Assembly (NCBI GenBank): GCA_003611955.1
Contig: RAZE01000001.1
Location: forward strand, 496,001-560,000
DNA from: a bacterium 1XD8-76
GTDB taxonomy: Bacteria > Bacillota > Clostridia > Lachnospirales > Lachnospiraceae
Direction of reading: 5' to 3'
DNA: 64,000 bases
Part shown: in pieces, positions 25,086 through 33,740 of the stretch
Layout: the number at the start of each line of letters is the position of its first letter
How positions within the stretch are numbered: the stretch's first letter is position 1
Program-made: the position numbers and the translations under genes
The notes under the pieces: generated by a model
Told to the model about the DNA's origin: nothing
Databases searched by the model: none
What the model saw: only the letters and a program-made list of their open reading frames with translations

Positions 25086-26102
25086 ATGGCAGTTACTATT
25101 GAAGACGTTGCGCGGGAGGCGCAGGTTTCAATCGCGACAGTTTCCCGAGTGATCAATGGCTCCAAGGCGGTCAGTCCCAAGCTGCAGAAACGGGTGCAGG
25201 GAGTTATTGAGAAAACAAATTTTAAACCGAATACTTTCGCGCGCGGGCTTACAACGAATAAGTCGAATATCATCGGTATCGTCGTGGCGGATATTTCTAA
25301 CTGGGTTATCGCTTCTTTGATCAAGGGCATCAACCATGTCTGCCAGGAGAGAGGATATACGCTGCTTGTCTGCGAGTCCGGCGGTGAGAAGGAGAATGAG
25401 CTCAGGCTTTTGCAGCATCTGGAGGAACAGAGGGTATGCGGAGCGCTGCTGACGGCGGTGGATATCACGCCTGAGCTGGTTCAAAGGATCTTTGAGCTTC
25501 CCTATCCGATGGTTCTGGCCACACAGGAGGCGACGGACGGAAAGCACAAGATTACCACAGTGATCCATGACAATGTAAAAGCGATCACAGACGCCGTAAA
25601 CTTTCTGCTGGCGAACGGACACAGAAGGATCGCCTTTATCGGGGGCCCGGAGAACGACTACTCCTCCGGCCGCAAACGACTGGAAGGATTTATGCATGCG
25701 GCCGAGCTGTTTGAGCTGGAAGTGCCGGAGAACTATATTGTGCACGGGAATTTTACCTTTGAATCCGGCAGGGACTGCATGAGAAAGATCTACGAGGAGA
25801 ATGTGGAGCTGCCTACGGCAATACTGGCCTGCTCGGACCTGATGGCGATCGGAGCCATGTCCTTTGCCAGAAATTCTGGGCTGCGCGTGCCGGATGACAT
25901 ATCCTTTATGGGATTTGACGATTCGGATCTGGCGATGTATTTCCACCCGGCGTTATCCACTATCCGGATCTCCTACTTTGACGAGGGGGAGCAGGCCGCA
26001 AAAAAACTATTCCATCTGATCGATACGGGAATTAAGACCACCGGGGAGATCACGTACATCCCCCACCAGGTGATACGGCGCGCCAGTGTGCGGAGACTTT
26101 AA
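25086..26102 (+). CDS. LacI-family transcriptional regulator
   Basis: A 338-residue regulator with an N-terminal helix-turn-helix (TIEDVAREAQVSIATVSRVING) and a LacI/GalR sensor domain (NIIGIVVADISNWVIASLIKGI, GFMHAAELFELEVPENYIVHG, MGFDDSDLAMYFHPALSTI). The start follows AGAGGATG. It lies directly before a CUT1-type sugar operon, and a second operator-like palindrome occurs downstream at 26170-26183, so it probably represses that operon and perhaps its own gene. The effector would be the imported sugar or oligosaccharide. The segment THxxGxxRIAFIGGPEND-like text near residue 180 is typical of the family. Confidence 0.9.
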   Translation: MAVTIEDVAREAQVSIATVSRVINGSKAVSPKLQKRVQGVIEKTNFKPNTFARGLTTNKSNIIGIVVADISNWVIASLIKGINHVCQERGYTLLVCESGGEKENELRLLQHLEEQRVCGALLTAVDITPELVQRIFELPYPMVLATQEATDGKHKITTVIHDNVKAITDAVNFLLANGHRRIAFIGGPENDYSSGRKRLEGFMHAAELFELEVPENYIVHGNFTFESGRDCMRKIYEENVELPTAILACSDLMAIGAMSFARNSGLRVPDDISFMGFDDSDLAMYFHPALSTIRISYFDEGEQAAKKLFHLIDTGIKTTGEITYIPHQVIRRASVRRL

Positions 26103-26125
26103 AGAAGATTGAAACAAGCGGGACA

Positions 26126-26158
26126 ATATTAGGGCCTGAGATGAGCGGGCTCTAATAT
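26126..26158 (+). other. Stem-loop after LacI gene
   Basis: ATATTAGGGCCTG (26126-26138) pairs with CGGGCTCTAATAT (26146-26158) including G-U pairs, loop AGATGAG. No T-tract follows. A possible -10 element TATAAT at 26156-26161 overlaps its 3' arm. Confidence 0.5.
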
Positions 26159-26169
26159 AATGGACGGCG

Positions 26170-26183
26170 GGAAAGCGCTTACA
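26170..26183. promoter_or_regulatory. cre/LacI-type operator before ABC operon
   Basis: GGAAAGCGCTTACA differs from the cre consensus only at the first base and shares the CGCTTACA half with the site at 24894-24907. It lies 67 bp before the binding-protein start, a suitable place for repression. Confidence 0.65.
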
Positions 26184-26249
26184 TTTTGTTTCTCTCGAAC
26201 TTTTTCCCGTTAGGGAATTAGTATATATAATCAAAAAGGAGGATTTCAC

Positions 26250-27608
26250 ATGAAAAAAAGTATGAAGAAAGTATTGGCAGTTCTGCTCATGCTCGCTATG
26301 GTTATGAGCCTTGTTGCCTGCGGTTCCGGTGCGGAGGAGGCGCCTGCGGCCGAGAGCGAAACGGAGAGCGAAGCTGCCGGGACAACACAGCCTGCCGAGG
26401 AGTCCGCGGAGCAGACGGAAGCTTCCGGCGATGCGATCACGATCAATTTTGCGTACGATGAAGGCGTCGGCGATGCGACAAGGGCGATGATCGACAAATT
26501 CAATGCAAGCCAGAGTGAAATTTTTGTAGAGTCCTACAGCCTGCCCCACGATGCGAACAACCTGCACGATGATTTTGTAAATAAGATGGTGGCGCAGGAT
26601 ACCAGCGTTGACGTTATGGCTCTGGATGTTGTCTATATTTCCGAGTTTGCGGCGGCAGGCTGGATAAATCCGATGGATGACGTGTACACGGCGGAAGAAC
26701 TGGACGCATTTCTCCCCGGCACCGTGTCCGGCGCGACATACGACGGAACGCTGTACGCAGCTCCCTGGTTCACCAACGCTTCCGCTCTGTTCTACCGTAC
26801 GGATCTGCTGGAGAGCGCCGGCATAAAGGAAGTTCCGACGACATGGCAGGGGTGGAAGGACGTCTACGAGAAAGTGAAGGGCGATGTGGACTATGCATTC
26901 TGCTTCCAGGGGATCCAGAGTGAAGCGATGGTCTGCGACTGGTGTGAGTTTATCTGGAGCTTCGGCGGAGAAGTGCTGGATGAGAGCGGAAAGCCCGTAT
27001 GCAACAGCGCGGAGAATATCGAGGCTACACAGTTTATGGCTGATCTGATCGGCGAGTACGCGCCGGAGGGCGTTACGACCTACGCGGAGAGTGAGTCCGA
27101 GCAGGTATTCAAAGAGGGAAAATCCCTTACATGCCGTACATGGTCCGGCACATGGAATGTCTTTAATGATGAGGCGGAGTCCAGCGTTGCGGGCAAAGTG
27201 GGGATGACATTCCTGCCGGTGAATAAAGAGGGCGATACGGGCCACAGCTGCATGGGCGGTCTGGACCTTGTCACAAATGTATGGATCGATGACGCCCACA
27301 GGGAAGCGGCAAATACCTTTATCAAATGGATGACCAGCGAAGAGGCGGAAAAAGAATTTACGCTTATCTCCAGTCAGCCGCCCGCAGTAAAAGCGATCTA
27401 CAGTGATGCCGACGTACTGGAAAAGATTCCGTTCTACACAGACTTCTTCTCCATTATCGAAGCGGGTAAGACACGTCCGCTGTCCCCGAATTACGCGGAA
27501 GTGTCCGATGCGATCCAGCGCAATGTGCACACGGCGCTGACAGGCGAACAGTCTGCGGAAGATGCATTGAATGCGCTGCAGGGAGAAGTGGAAGCATTAT
27601 CCAAATAA
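26250..27608 (+). CDS. Extracellular solute-binding lipoprotein (CUT1 type)
   Basis: A 452-residue lipoprotein with signal peptide and lipobox SLVAC, an acidic Glu/Ala/Ser-rich linker (about residues 26-70) and a MalE-like type II binding domain. Typical parts are VDVMALDVVYISEFAAAGWINPMDD-like hinge text, APWFTNASALFYRTDLLE and the C-terminal LTGEQSAEDALNALQGEVEALSK. Family members bind oligosaccharides or disaccharides for ABC uptake. It is the first gene of an operon with two permeases and lies under a LacI-type operator. The ribosome site AAAGGAGG is strong. The sugar cannot be named from sequence. Confidence 0.9.
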   Translation: MKKSMKKVLAVLLMLAMVMSLVACGSGAEEAPAAESETESEAAGTTQPAEESAEQTEASGDAITINFAYDEGVGDATRAMIDKFNASQSEIFVESYSLPHDANNLHDDFVNKMVAQDTSVDVMALDVVYISEFAAAGWINPMDDVYTAEELDAFLPGTVSGATYDGTLYAAPWFTNASALFYRTDLLESAGIKEVPTTWQGWKDVYEKVKGDVDYAFCFQGIQSEAMVCDWCEFIWSFGGEVLDESGKPVCNSAENIEATQFMADLIGEYAPEGVTTYAESESEQVFKEGKSLTCRTWSGTWNVFNDEAESSVAGKVGMTFLPVNKEGDTGHSCMGGLDLVTNVWIDDAHREAANTFIKWMTSEEAEKEFTLISSQPPAVKAIYSDADVLEKIPFYTDFFSIIEAGKTRPLSPNYAEVSDAIQRNVHTALTGEQSAEDALNALQGEVEALSK

Positions 27609-27618
27609 TTCTGATGTC

Positions 27619-27648
27619 ATGCGGCGGAGGAACTGCCTTCCGCCGCAT
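27619..27648 (+). other. Intercistronic stem-loop after binding protein
   Basis: ATGCGGCGGA (27619-27628) and TCCGCCGCAT (27639-27648) form a perfect 10-bp stem, followed by TTTTACG. It probably stabilises the binding-protein mRNA or partly terminates transcription, making permeases less abundant. Confidence 0.6.
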
Positions 27649-27675
27649 TTTACGAAAAAGCGAGAGGGAATTTCT

Positions 27676-28584
27676 ATGAAAACTTCAAGGAAAATAAGTG
27701 CGCGGGAGCGTCAGGACGCGAAAGTCGCCTGGCTCATGATGGCGCCTGCGCTCCTGGTCCTCGCTGTCATTGCGCTGTATCCGGTTTTGAGGACATTCTG
27801 GCTCAGCCTCCACGAGATGAGCCTGAAAAATCCGGGATCCGGTTACCCGTTTATCGGATTGGGTAATTACATAGAGATCCTTTCGGATGAGAGGGCAATG
27901 ACAGATATTCTGTTTACGATCCAATTTACCGTTGTGACGGTCGTGCTGGAAATGTTTATCGGTTTTGCGGCAGCGCTTATTATGAATCGGGCGTTCAAAG
28001 GCCGGGGCCTTGTCAGGGCGGCGATACTGATTCCCTGGGCAATACCGACATCTGTGTCAGCTATGATGTGGAAATTTATCTACAATGATCAGTACGGCAT
28101 GTTCAATGATATCCTGTATCGTCTGGGCGTGATCGACGGATACAGAGCATGGCTAAGTTCATCCGGCGGCAGCTTCATGGCGCTTGTGATCACAGACGTC
28201 TGGAAGACGGCGCCCTACATGGCACTGCTGATACTGGCGGGACTGCAGATGCTCCCGGAGGAGCTGTATGAATCGGCGAAACTGGACGGGGCGAATGTGA
28301 TACAGAGATTTTTTACGATCACCATTCCTCTGATGAAGCGTCCTCTGCTGGTCGCATTGCTGTTCCGCACGCTGGACGCATTCCGGGTATTCGACCTGAT
28401 CAGCGTTCTCACGGGCGGCGCCAACGGGACGGAGAGCATCTGTGTGTATGCGCACAAACAGTTGATGTCCTTTTTGAACTTCGGCTACGGTTCCGCGCTG
28501 GCCGTGCTCATCTTCATTGTTGTATTTATAATCAGTCTGATTTACATGTTCTTTATGGGCGGGGATCTCGCCGGCGATGATTAG
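27676..28584 (+). CDS. Sugar ABC transporter permease (MalF/UgpA-like)
   Basis: A 302-residue inner-membrane permease with six predicted helices and the EAA loop LPEELYESAKLDGANVIQRF near residue 200. The first helix follows a charged N-terminus (RERQDAKVAWLMMAPALLVL). The ATG at 27676 follows GAGAGGGA; an upstream in-frame ATG at 27571 overlaps the binding-protein gene. It should pair with the next permease as a heterodimer. It overlaps no ATPase gene, so an ATPase shared among CUT1 systems is required. Confidence 0.9.
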   Translation: MKTSRKISARERQDAKVAWLMMAPALLVLAVIALYPVLRTFWLSLHEMSLKNPGSGYPFIGLGNYIEILSDERAMTDILFTIQFTVVTVVLEMFIGFAAALIMNRAFKGRGLVRAAILIPWAIPTSVSAMMWKFIYNDQYGMFNDILYRLGVIDGYRAWLSSSGGSFMALVITDVWKTAPYMALLILAGLQMLPEELYESAKLDGANVIQRFFTITIPLMKRPLLVALLFRTLDAFRVFDLISVLTGGANGTESICVYAHKQLMSFLNFGYGSALAVLIFIVVFIISLIYMFFMGGDLAGDD

Positions 28585-28596
28585 GAGGTGGATGCG

Positions 28597-29436
28597 ATGA
28601 GTAAAAAAACAAGAACAACAGCGGGCTGGATTGCATTTTACCTGTTTGTGGCGTTTTTTGTCATTCTGCTGATATTACCGTTTTACTGGCAGTTCATGAC
28701 ATCGATCAAACCGCTCAATGAGATATCGGCGATGCCGGCCAAATGGATACCGAGCTATGTCCATTTTGAGTTTTATCAGAATGTGTTTACCCTGCATCCG
28801 TTTGCGAGGTATATGCTGAACAGCCTGATCGTGGCGACGAGTTCCACGCTGCTGAGTCTGGTGATCGGCGCGATGGCAGCCTATGCGTTGGCGAGACTGC
28901 GGTTTAAAGGGAGAAAGGTGCTTCTGATGGTGATCCTCAGCGTGTCCATGTTTCCGACGATCGCAACCCTGTCTCCCCTGTACCTGATCCTGCGCAATAT
29001 GAAGCTGCTCAACACATATTTCGGCCTGATCATTCCGTACATTACTTTCTCCCTGCCCATGGCGATCTGGCTGATGACCAGCTTTTTCAGCCAGCTGGAC
29101 GGAGGATTTGAGGAGGCTGCGGCGCTGGATGGATGTACAAGAATGCAGACTTTTACAAAGATCATGCTGCCGCTTATCAAACCGGCGACGTTTTCGGTGG
29201 GACTGCTGGTGTTTATCAACTGCTGGAATGAGTATCTGTATGCTTTAACTTTTATGACAAAAGAGGAGATGCGCACGGTTCCGGTGGGAATCGCCCTTTT
29301 CCCGAGCATCAATAAGCTCCCCTGGGGCGATATGGCGGCCGCATCTATCGTGGTGACGCTGCCGCTTATTATACTGGTGCTGATCTTCCAGAAAAACATT
29401 ATAGCGGGATTGACAACAGGCGGTATGAAAGGATAG
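28597..29436 (+). CDS. Carbohydrate ABC transporter permease (MalG/UgpE-like)
   Basis: A 279-residue membrane protein with six helices and the EAA loop DGGFEEAAALDGCTRMQTF. It has the MalG-family segments LPFYWQFMTSIKPLNEIS, NSLIVATSSTLLSLVIGAMA and CWNEYLYALTFM. The ATG at 28597 is seven bases after AGGAGGTG; a GTG at 28588 lies inside that ribosome site. Together with the preceding permease it forms the channel. No ATP-binding gene is found between here and the operon end. Confidence 0.9.
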   Translation: MSKKTRTTAGWIAFYLFVAFFVILLILPFYWQFMTSIKPLNEISAMPAKWIPSYVHFEFYQNVFTLHPFARYMLNSLIVATSSTLLSLVIGAMAAYALARLRFKGRKVLLMVILSVSMFPTIATLSPLYLILRNMKLLNTYFGLIIPYITFSLPMAIWLMTSFFSQLDGGFEEAAALDGCTRMQTFTKIMLPLIKPATFSVGLLVFINCWNEYLYALTFMTKEEMRTVPVGIALFPSINKLPWGDMAAASIVVTLPLIILVLIFQKNIIAGLTTGGMKG

Positions 29437-29445
29437 GATTAGACT

Positions 29446-30342
29446 ATGGAAACTGTAAGATTATCGGATAAATTGGAACTGACGCGGGTGATCGCGGGAT
29501 GTATGCGCATGGTGGACGCGGGAAAGAAAGGCGGTGAGCTTCTGTGCTTTGTGCAGGAATGCATGGAACTTGGCATAAACTGTTTTGACCATGCGCCGGT
29601 GTACGGCGGCGGCCTCTGTGAGAAGACGTTTGGAGAGGATGTCATCGCGGCGTGTCCCGGGATCCGTGAGAAGATAAAGATCGTGACGAAGGCGGGTATC
29701 GTTGTCCCGGGAACATACGGAAACAGACATATCTATTATGACTCCAGGGAGAACAGCCTGCTGGCGGAGATGGAGGCTTCCTTAAAGAGGCTCCACACGG
29801 ATCATGTGGATCTGCTTTTGATCCACCGCCCCGATATACTGGGGCATCCGGAGGAGGCGGCGAGAGCGCTGGAAAAGATCGTGCAGGACGGAAAAGCGCT
29901 GGAGGTCGGTGTATCTAACTATGAAGTGTCGCAGTTTGAGGCGCTGCAGCATTATCTTCCGTTCCCGCTTGTCGCAAATCAGGTGGAGCTCTCCGTCAAG
30001 ACGACGGATCAGCTGTTTAACGGCGTGGTGGACACGGCAATGCGTCTGGATACCGGAATCATGGCATGGTCGCCCCTGGGCGGAGGCAGCGTGTTCAAAG
30101 GGGAAGATGAGAAGTCGCTGCGTCTCAGAAAGGCGGTCGGGGAGATCGCCGATGCGCACGGTACGACGATGGACACGGTCATGTACGCATGGCTGTTCCG
30201 CCACCCGGCTAAGATCATGGCGATCACCGGTACGATGAGCAGCGAGCACCTGAAACCTGCGGTGGAGGCGCTGGCACTTGAACTGAGCTATGATGAGTGG
30301 TACGGCATTCTGGCGGCGTCCAGAGGATTTGATGTGCCGTAA
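29446..30342 (+). CDS. Aldo/keto reductase family oxidoreductase
   Basis: A 298-residue (beta/alpha)8 NAD(P)H-dependent reductase. The catalytic tetrad is visible: Asp in CFDHAPVYG, Tyr in VYGGG, Lys in KIVTKAGI and His in LLLIHRPD. The C-terminal cofactor segment IMAITGTMSSEHLKPA is normal. It resembles the YdhF-type group. It follows the permeases by nine bases and is followed by a Gfo/Idh/MocA protein, so the imported sugar may be oxidised or reduced rather than hydrolysed first. Substrate unknown. Confidence 0.88.
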   Translation: METVRLSDKLELTRVIAGCMRMVDAGKKGGELLCFVQECMELGINCFDHAPVYGGGLCEKTFGEDVIAACPGIREKIKIVTKAGIVVPGTYGNRHIYYDSRENSLLAEMEASLKRLHTDHVDLLLIHRPDILGHPEEAARALEKIVQDGKALEVGVSNYEVSQFEALQHYLPFPLVANQVELSVKTTDQLFNGVVDTAMRLDTGIMAWSPLGGGSVFKGEDEKSLRLRKAVGEIADAHGTTMDTVMYAWLFRHPAKIMAITGTMSSEHLKPAVEALALELSYDEWYGILAASRGFDVP

Positions 30343-30388
30343 AGGAAACGCGGCAGAAAAGGAAAAAGAAAAGGGGCTGGTATAAAAT

Positions 30389-31474
30389 ATGGGCAGAATA
30401 AGATATGCTTTGATCGGTTCCGGCTGGAGGGCGGAATTTTATATTCGTATTGCAAAGATGATACCGGAGCGGTTTGAACTGACGGCGGTGCTGGTGCGGG
30501 ATCCCGTGAAGGGGGCGGCTTTCGCCGAAAAGTTTCAGGTGAAAGTCGTGAATACGCTGGATGAACTGATGGCGGATGAGCCGGCGTTTGTCGTGCTCTC
30601 CATAAAGAGAGGAACCGTGACGGATTATCTGCTGCGTCTGTTTGAGCGAGATATCCCGGTGCTGGCGGAGACGCCGCCCGGGGAGGATGTGGAGTCCCTG
30701 CGGCGGTTATGGGCCGCATATGAAAAATATCAGCCGAAAGTGCAGGTGGCGGAGCAGTATTTTGTGCAGCCTCTGTATGCGGCCTGGTATAAAGTGATAG
30801 AGGACGGCATAATCGGGCGGGTGGAAAACATTTCCCTCTCGGCTCTTCACGGCTATCACGGAATCAGCATGATACGCCGGATGCTGGGGACAGGTTTTCA
30901 GAACTGTACCATGTACGGAAAACGCTATCATTTTGAGGTGACGGAGACATATGGGCGGGAGGGGATGAGTTTTGACGGAGAAAAATTTGTGTGTCCCCGG
31001 GATCGTGTGACGTTGGAGTTTGAAAACGGGACGGTGGCTTACTTTGATTTTTCCGACCCGGCGCAGTATCATTCTTTTATCCGCACCAGACAGCTGAACA
31101 TCCAGGGGGTGTGGGGCGAGATAGATGATCTGACGATCCGTTATCTGACCAGAGACAATGTTCCGGTCACACAGACGTTAAACCGGATCGACCTCGGCGT
31201 CTACGGGAACCAGGAGTGGTCCCACTACGCGCTGATGCTGGGTGAGAGATTCCTCTATAAAACGCCGTTTGTGAACGCGAGACTGAATGACGACGAGATA
31301 GCGGTGGCGGATCTGCTTGCGCGGATGGCGGACTATGTGGCGGGCGGGGAGGAAGTGTACCCGCTCAGGGATGCGCTGCAGGATATGTATCTGTGTCTGG
31401 AGATGGAAAGGGCGATGGCGGCGGGGTATGCGCCGGTTACAACGGAAACGCAGCCCTGGTGTCCCGCCAATTAA
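30389..31474 (+). CDS. Gfo/Idh/MocA family oxidoreductase
   Basis: A 361-residue NAD(P)-dependent sugar dehydrogenase-like protein. The N-terminal Rossmann fold begins IRYALIGSGWRAEFYIRIA, with the EKFQVKVVNTLDELM segment and the active-site strand VLAETPPGEDVESLRR in place of the usual EKP; the Lys of EKP is not evident, so catalysis may differ. The C-terminal alpha/beta domain contains VAEQYFVQPLYAAWYK and GYHGISMIRRMLG. It is the last gene of the sugar operon and would work with the aldo/keto reductase in sugar redox conversion. A long inverted repeat follows it. Confidence 0.82.
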   Translation: MGRIRYALIGSGWRAEFYIRIAKMIPERFELTAVLVRDPVKGAAFAEKFQVKVVNTLDELMADEPAFVVLSIKRGTVTDYLLRLFERDIPVLAETPPGEDVESLRRLWAAYEKYQPKVQVAEQYFVQPLYAAWYKVIEDGIIGRVENISLSALHGYHGISMIRRMLGTGFQNCTMYGKRYHFEVTETYGREGMSFDGEKFVCPRDRVTLEFENGTVAYFDFSDPAQYHSFIRTRQLNIQGVWGEIDDLTIRYLTRDNVPVTQTLNRIDLGVYGNQEWSHYALMLGERFLYKTPFVNARLNDDEIAVADLLARMADYVAGGEEVYPLRDALQDMYLCLEMERAMAAGYAPVTTETQPWCPAN

Positions 31475-31510
31475 ATATTGAGAGATTGCGAAATATTTTT
31501 ATAGATAGAC

Positions 31511-31588
31511 GGAATCGGACAGTACAGATAAAAACGGGCTCCGATGCAGTGGCAAGTCGCCCTCATTTTATCTGTACTGTCCGATTCC
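31511..31588. repeat. Perfect 23-bp inverted repeat element
   Basis: Two 23-base arms, 31511-31533 and 31566-31588, are exact reverse complements (starting GGAATCGGACAG and ending CTGTCCGATTCC). The 32-base loop contains a further GGGC/GCCC stem (31536-31539/31559-31562). CGATGCA in the loop (31542-31548) could instead pair with TGCATCG at 31591-31597. There is no T-tract. It may be a palindromic interspersed element or a robust transcript end. Confidence 0.75.
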
Positions 31589-31669
31589 TGTGCATCGAAA
31601 AGTGGTTTCTTGAAATGGAGGCTTTCTTTTTGCTAAAATGAGGAGAATAGAATACAGGGGGAAAGAGAA

Positions 31670-32161
31670 ATGCACATTGTCTTGCACCAGCCGGAGATAC
31701 CGGCGAATACGGGAAATATTGGGAGAACCTGTGTCGCGACGGGTAGCAGTCTGCACCTGATCGAGCCGCTCGGTTTTCGGCTGGATGAAAAGTCCATCAA
31801 ACGAGCCGGAATGGACTACTGGGACAGTCTCGATGTGATGAGATATATTAATTATACTGAATTCCGGGAAAAGCATCCCGACGCCAAAGTTTGGTTTGCC
31901 ACCACCAAGGCGAAGAGAGTTTACACGGAAGCAGATTTCGGGATGGACGATTACATTATGTTCGGGAAGGAGAGCGGCGGAATTCCGGAGGAGATACTGG
32001 CGGACAATGAGGAAGCGTGCATCAGGATACCGATGCTTGACGATATTCGTTCCCTGAACCTGTCCAACTCTGTGGCCATCGTGCTGTACGAGGCGCTGCG
32101 GCAGAATGATTTCGCGGGAATGCGGCGGGAGGGGGAGCTGCACAGGCTGCGGTGGAAGTGA
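31670..32161 (+). CDS. trmL: tRNA (cytidine(34)-2'-O)-methyltransferase
   Basis: A 163-residue SPOUT-class methyltransferase that modifies the wobble position of certain leucine tRNAs using S-adenosylmethionine. The N-terminal IPANTGNIGRTCVATGSSLH and the knot motif MFGKESGGIPEEIL followed by IPMLDDIRSLNLSNSVAIVLYE are diagnostic. The length is normal for YibK/TrmL. The ribosome site AGGGGGAAAGAG precedes the ATG. It is transcribed alone or from readthrough across the inverted repeat. Confidence 0.93.
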   Translation: MHIVLHQPEIPANTGNIGRTCVATGSSLHLIEPLGFRLDEKSIKRAGMDYWDSLDVMRYINYTEFREKHPDAKVWFATTKAKRVYTEADFGMDDYIMFGKESGGIPEEILADNEEACIRIPMLDDIRSLNLSNSVAIVLYEALRQNDFAGMRREGELHRLRWK

Positions 32162-32218
32162 GGAGGGAGAGGATCGCGCCTGGATTTTATGCCTTATGGA
32201 GGAAAAATCGGAGCCGTA

Positions 32219-32247
32219 TTGACAGGACGCTGACCAGGTGCTATCAT
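32219..32247 (+). promoter_or_regulatory. Consensus-like promoter before MFS gene
   Basis: TTGACA (32219-32224) and TATCAT (32242-32247) are separated by exactly 17 bp. The predicted leader before the MFS start is about 220 bases. Confidence 0.6.
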
Positions 32248-32473
32248 AGGTTCAGTCTTAGTGACAGGAGATGAAACATCATGAGCTGGAAAAATCGTGT
32301 GATTTATCAATTTAAAGGAAACATTTGATTCTTTCAGGCTATCTTTATGCCCTTTTCGGGGTGATTATTCCATTGATAAATAAATTAATAACAGCGAAAC
32401 TGTTTTTGGAGGTATTGGTCAGTCCCATCATCCGAAATTAAGTTTCCGCAGGCAGAATGATAAGAGGTTTATT
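32248..32473 (+). other. Leader region with possible small hydrophobic ORF
   Basis: The gap between trmL and the MFS gene is 312 bp in all. Its second part is A/T-rich and contains a 15-codon ORF (32281-32328) and, more interesting, a TTG-started frame at 32325-32441 after AAAGGA. That frame would encode about 38 hydrophobic residues containing FGVIIPLINKLI. Neither is convincing as a gene; no other structure was recognised. Confidence 0.25.
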
Positions 32474-33667
32474 ATGAATATAGAGAGACAGACGGTACGG
32501 ATGTACCTTTATGAGGCGGCGCTCGCCTTCCGCATGGTGGACGCCGTCTGGGTTATATTCTTGCTGGAGAGAGGGTTTTCTCTGGCGCAGGTGGGCATTG
32601 CGGAGGGGATCTACCATGTGACAAGTATGATTTTTGAGGTGCCCAGCGGTATGGCGGCGGACCTTTTCGGGAGAAAACGCACGCTCCAGTTGTCGGGCGT
32701 GCTTGGGATCTGCTCGGCTGTTTTTATGACGCTTGAGGGTTTCAGCGGATTTGTCTACTGCGGCATGATCTTTTCCGCGCTGAGCCTGAATATGGCGTCC
32801 GGGACGGAGGAGGCGTTAGTCTATGACAGCCTGCTGGAGGCGGGGTGCGAGGCGCGCTACAAGAAGGTGTGGGCGAGTTTCAGCATGATCGCCAGAGTAT
32901 CGAGCACGTTTTCCTGCGCCCTCAGTCCAGCGGCGATCCTGATTGGATATCGGTATACTTATTATATCATGGCGGGCTTATATCTGTTCACAATCCTCTG
33001 TGTGTCAGGGGTAAGGGAACCGCAGGTGACACAGAAGCAGAGAATGCGGGGAAATCAAATAGGAAGCGAGATCGGGCGGCGCTGGAGGCAGCATATCAAA
33101 GAGACAGGCGCTTTCCTGAGAAACAATCCGAGGACCATGTGCAAACTGCTGGCAAATGCGGCACTGGCCTGCCCCTGCTATCTGATCATGATGTATCTGC
33201 AGGAGCATCTCGTAAACTGCGGCTGGCCGAAAAGTCTGATCGGTATTCCGATGCTTATGATCCCTCTGGCGGGAGCCGTCGGGACAAGGATCGCCGCGGG
33301 AAACGAGAAAGGGCTGGCGAAAGCACTGCTTGTCTGCGGCGTGATAAGCGGTATCGGTACCTGCCTTGTGGGGAACCGTATGCTTGTCGTCGCGCTGCTT
33401 GGAGCGTGTCTTGCGCGTGCCTGTGAAGGATTTTCTGAGATCAGGGTCAGCGAAAATGTGAACAGAGATTTTACCAGCGACCACAGGGCTACTTTGGTCA
33501 GCGTGGACAGTATGCTCTACTCCGTGCTGATGGTGGCGGCGAGCCCGCTGACGGGCGTTCTGGGGGATCGCTATGGTGTGAATGTGACGTTTTATCTGCT
33601 GGGAGGGATTTTACTTCTGGCGACGGTGATCGCGGGAGGCGTGTGGAACCGCAGAAGGGCGCAATAA
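32474..33667 (+). CDS. MFS transporter
   Basis: A 397-residue major facilitator with about 12 predicted helices. The loop 2-3 signature is seen as GMAADLFGRKRTLQLSG (GxxxDxxGRK), and PLTGVLGDRYGVNVTF repeats the pattern in the second half. The large number of Ala/Gly-rich helices and the sequence VPSGMAADLFGRKR suggest the drug/metabolite efflux type rather than sugar symport. It has its own promoter and a long leader. Substrate is unknown. Confidence 0.85.
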   Translation: MNIERQTVRMYLYEAALAFRMVDAVWVIFLLERGFSLAQVGIAEGIYHVTSMIFEVPSGMAADLFGRKRTLQLSGVLGICSAVFMTLEGFSGFVYCGMIFSALSLNMASGTEEALVYDSLLEAGCEARYKKVWASFSMIARVSSTFSCALSPAAILIGYRYTYYIMAGLYLFTILCVSGVREPQVTQKQRMRGNQIGSEIGRRWRQHIKETGAFLRNNPRTMCKLLANAALACPCYLIMMYLQEHLVNCGWPKSLIGIPMLMIPLAGAVGTRIAAGNEKGLAKALLVCGVISGIGTCLVGNRMLVVALLGACLARACEGFSEIRVSENVNRDFTSDHRATLVSVDSMLYSVLMVAASPLTGVLGDRYGVNVTFYLLGGILLLATVIAGGVWNRRRAQ

Positions 33668-33740
33668 TTTCATGGAAAATTTTCCGGAAATGTGGTAAAA
33701 CATTCTTATCGGAAAATAAACGAAAGAAATGGAGAAAAAC

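Noticed and set aside
26007-27530. Minus-strand open frame (507 codons) opposite the solute-binding protein
   Set aside because: Shadow of a clear lipoprotein gene; residue composition is odd (rich in Arg, His, Cys) and it lacks motifs.
32281-32328. 15-codon ORF in the MFS leader
   Set aside because: Too short, no recognised family and not clearly conserved; mentioned only within the gap description.
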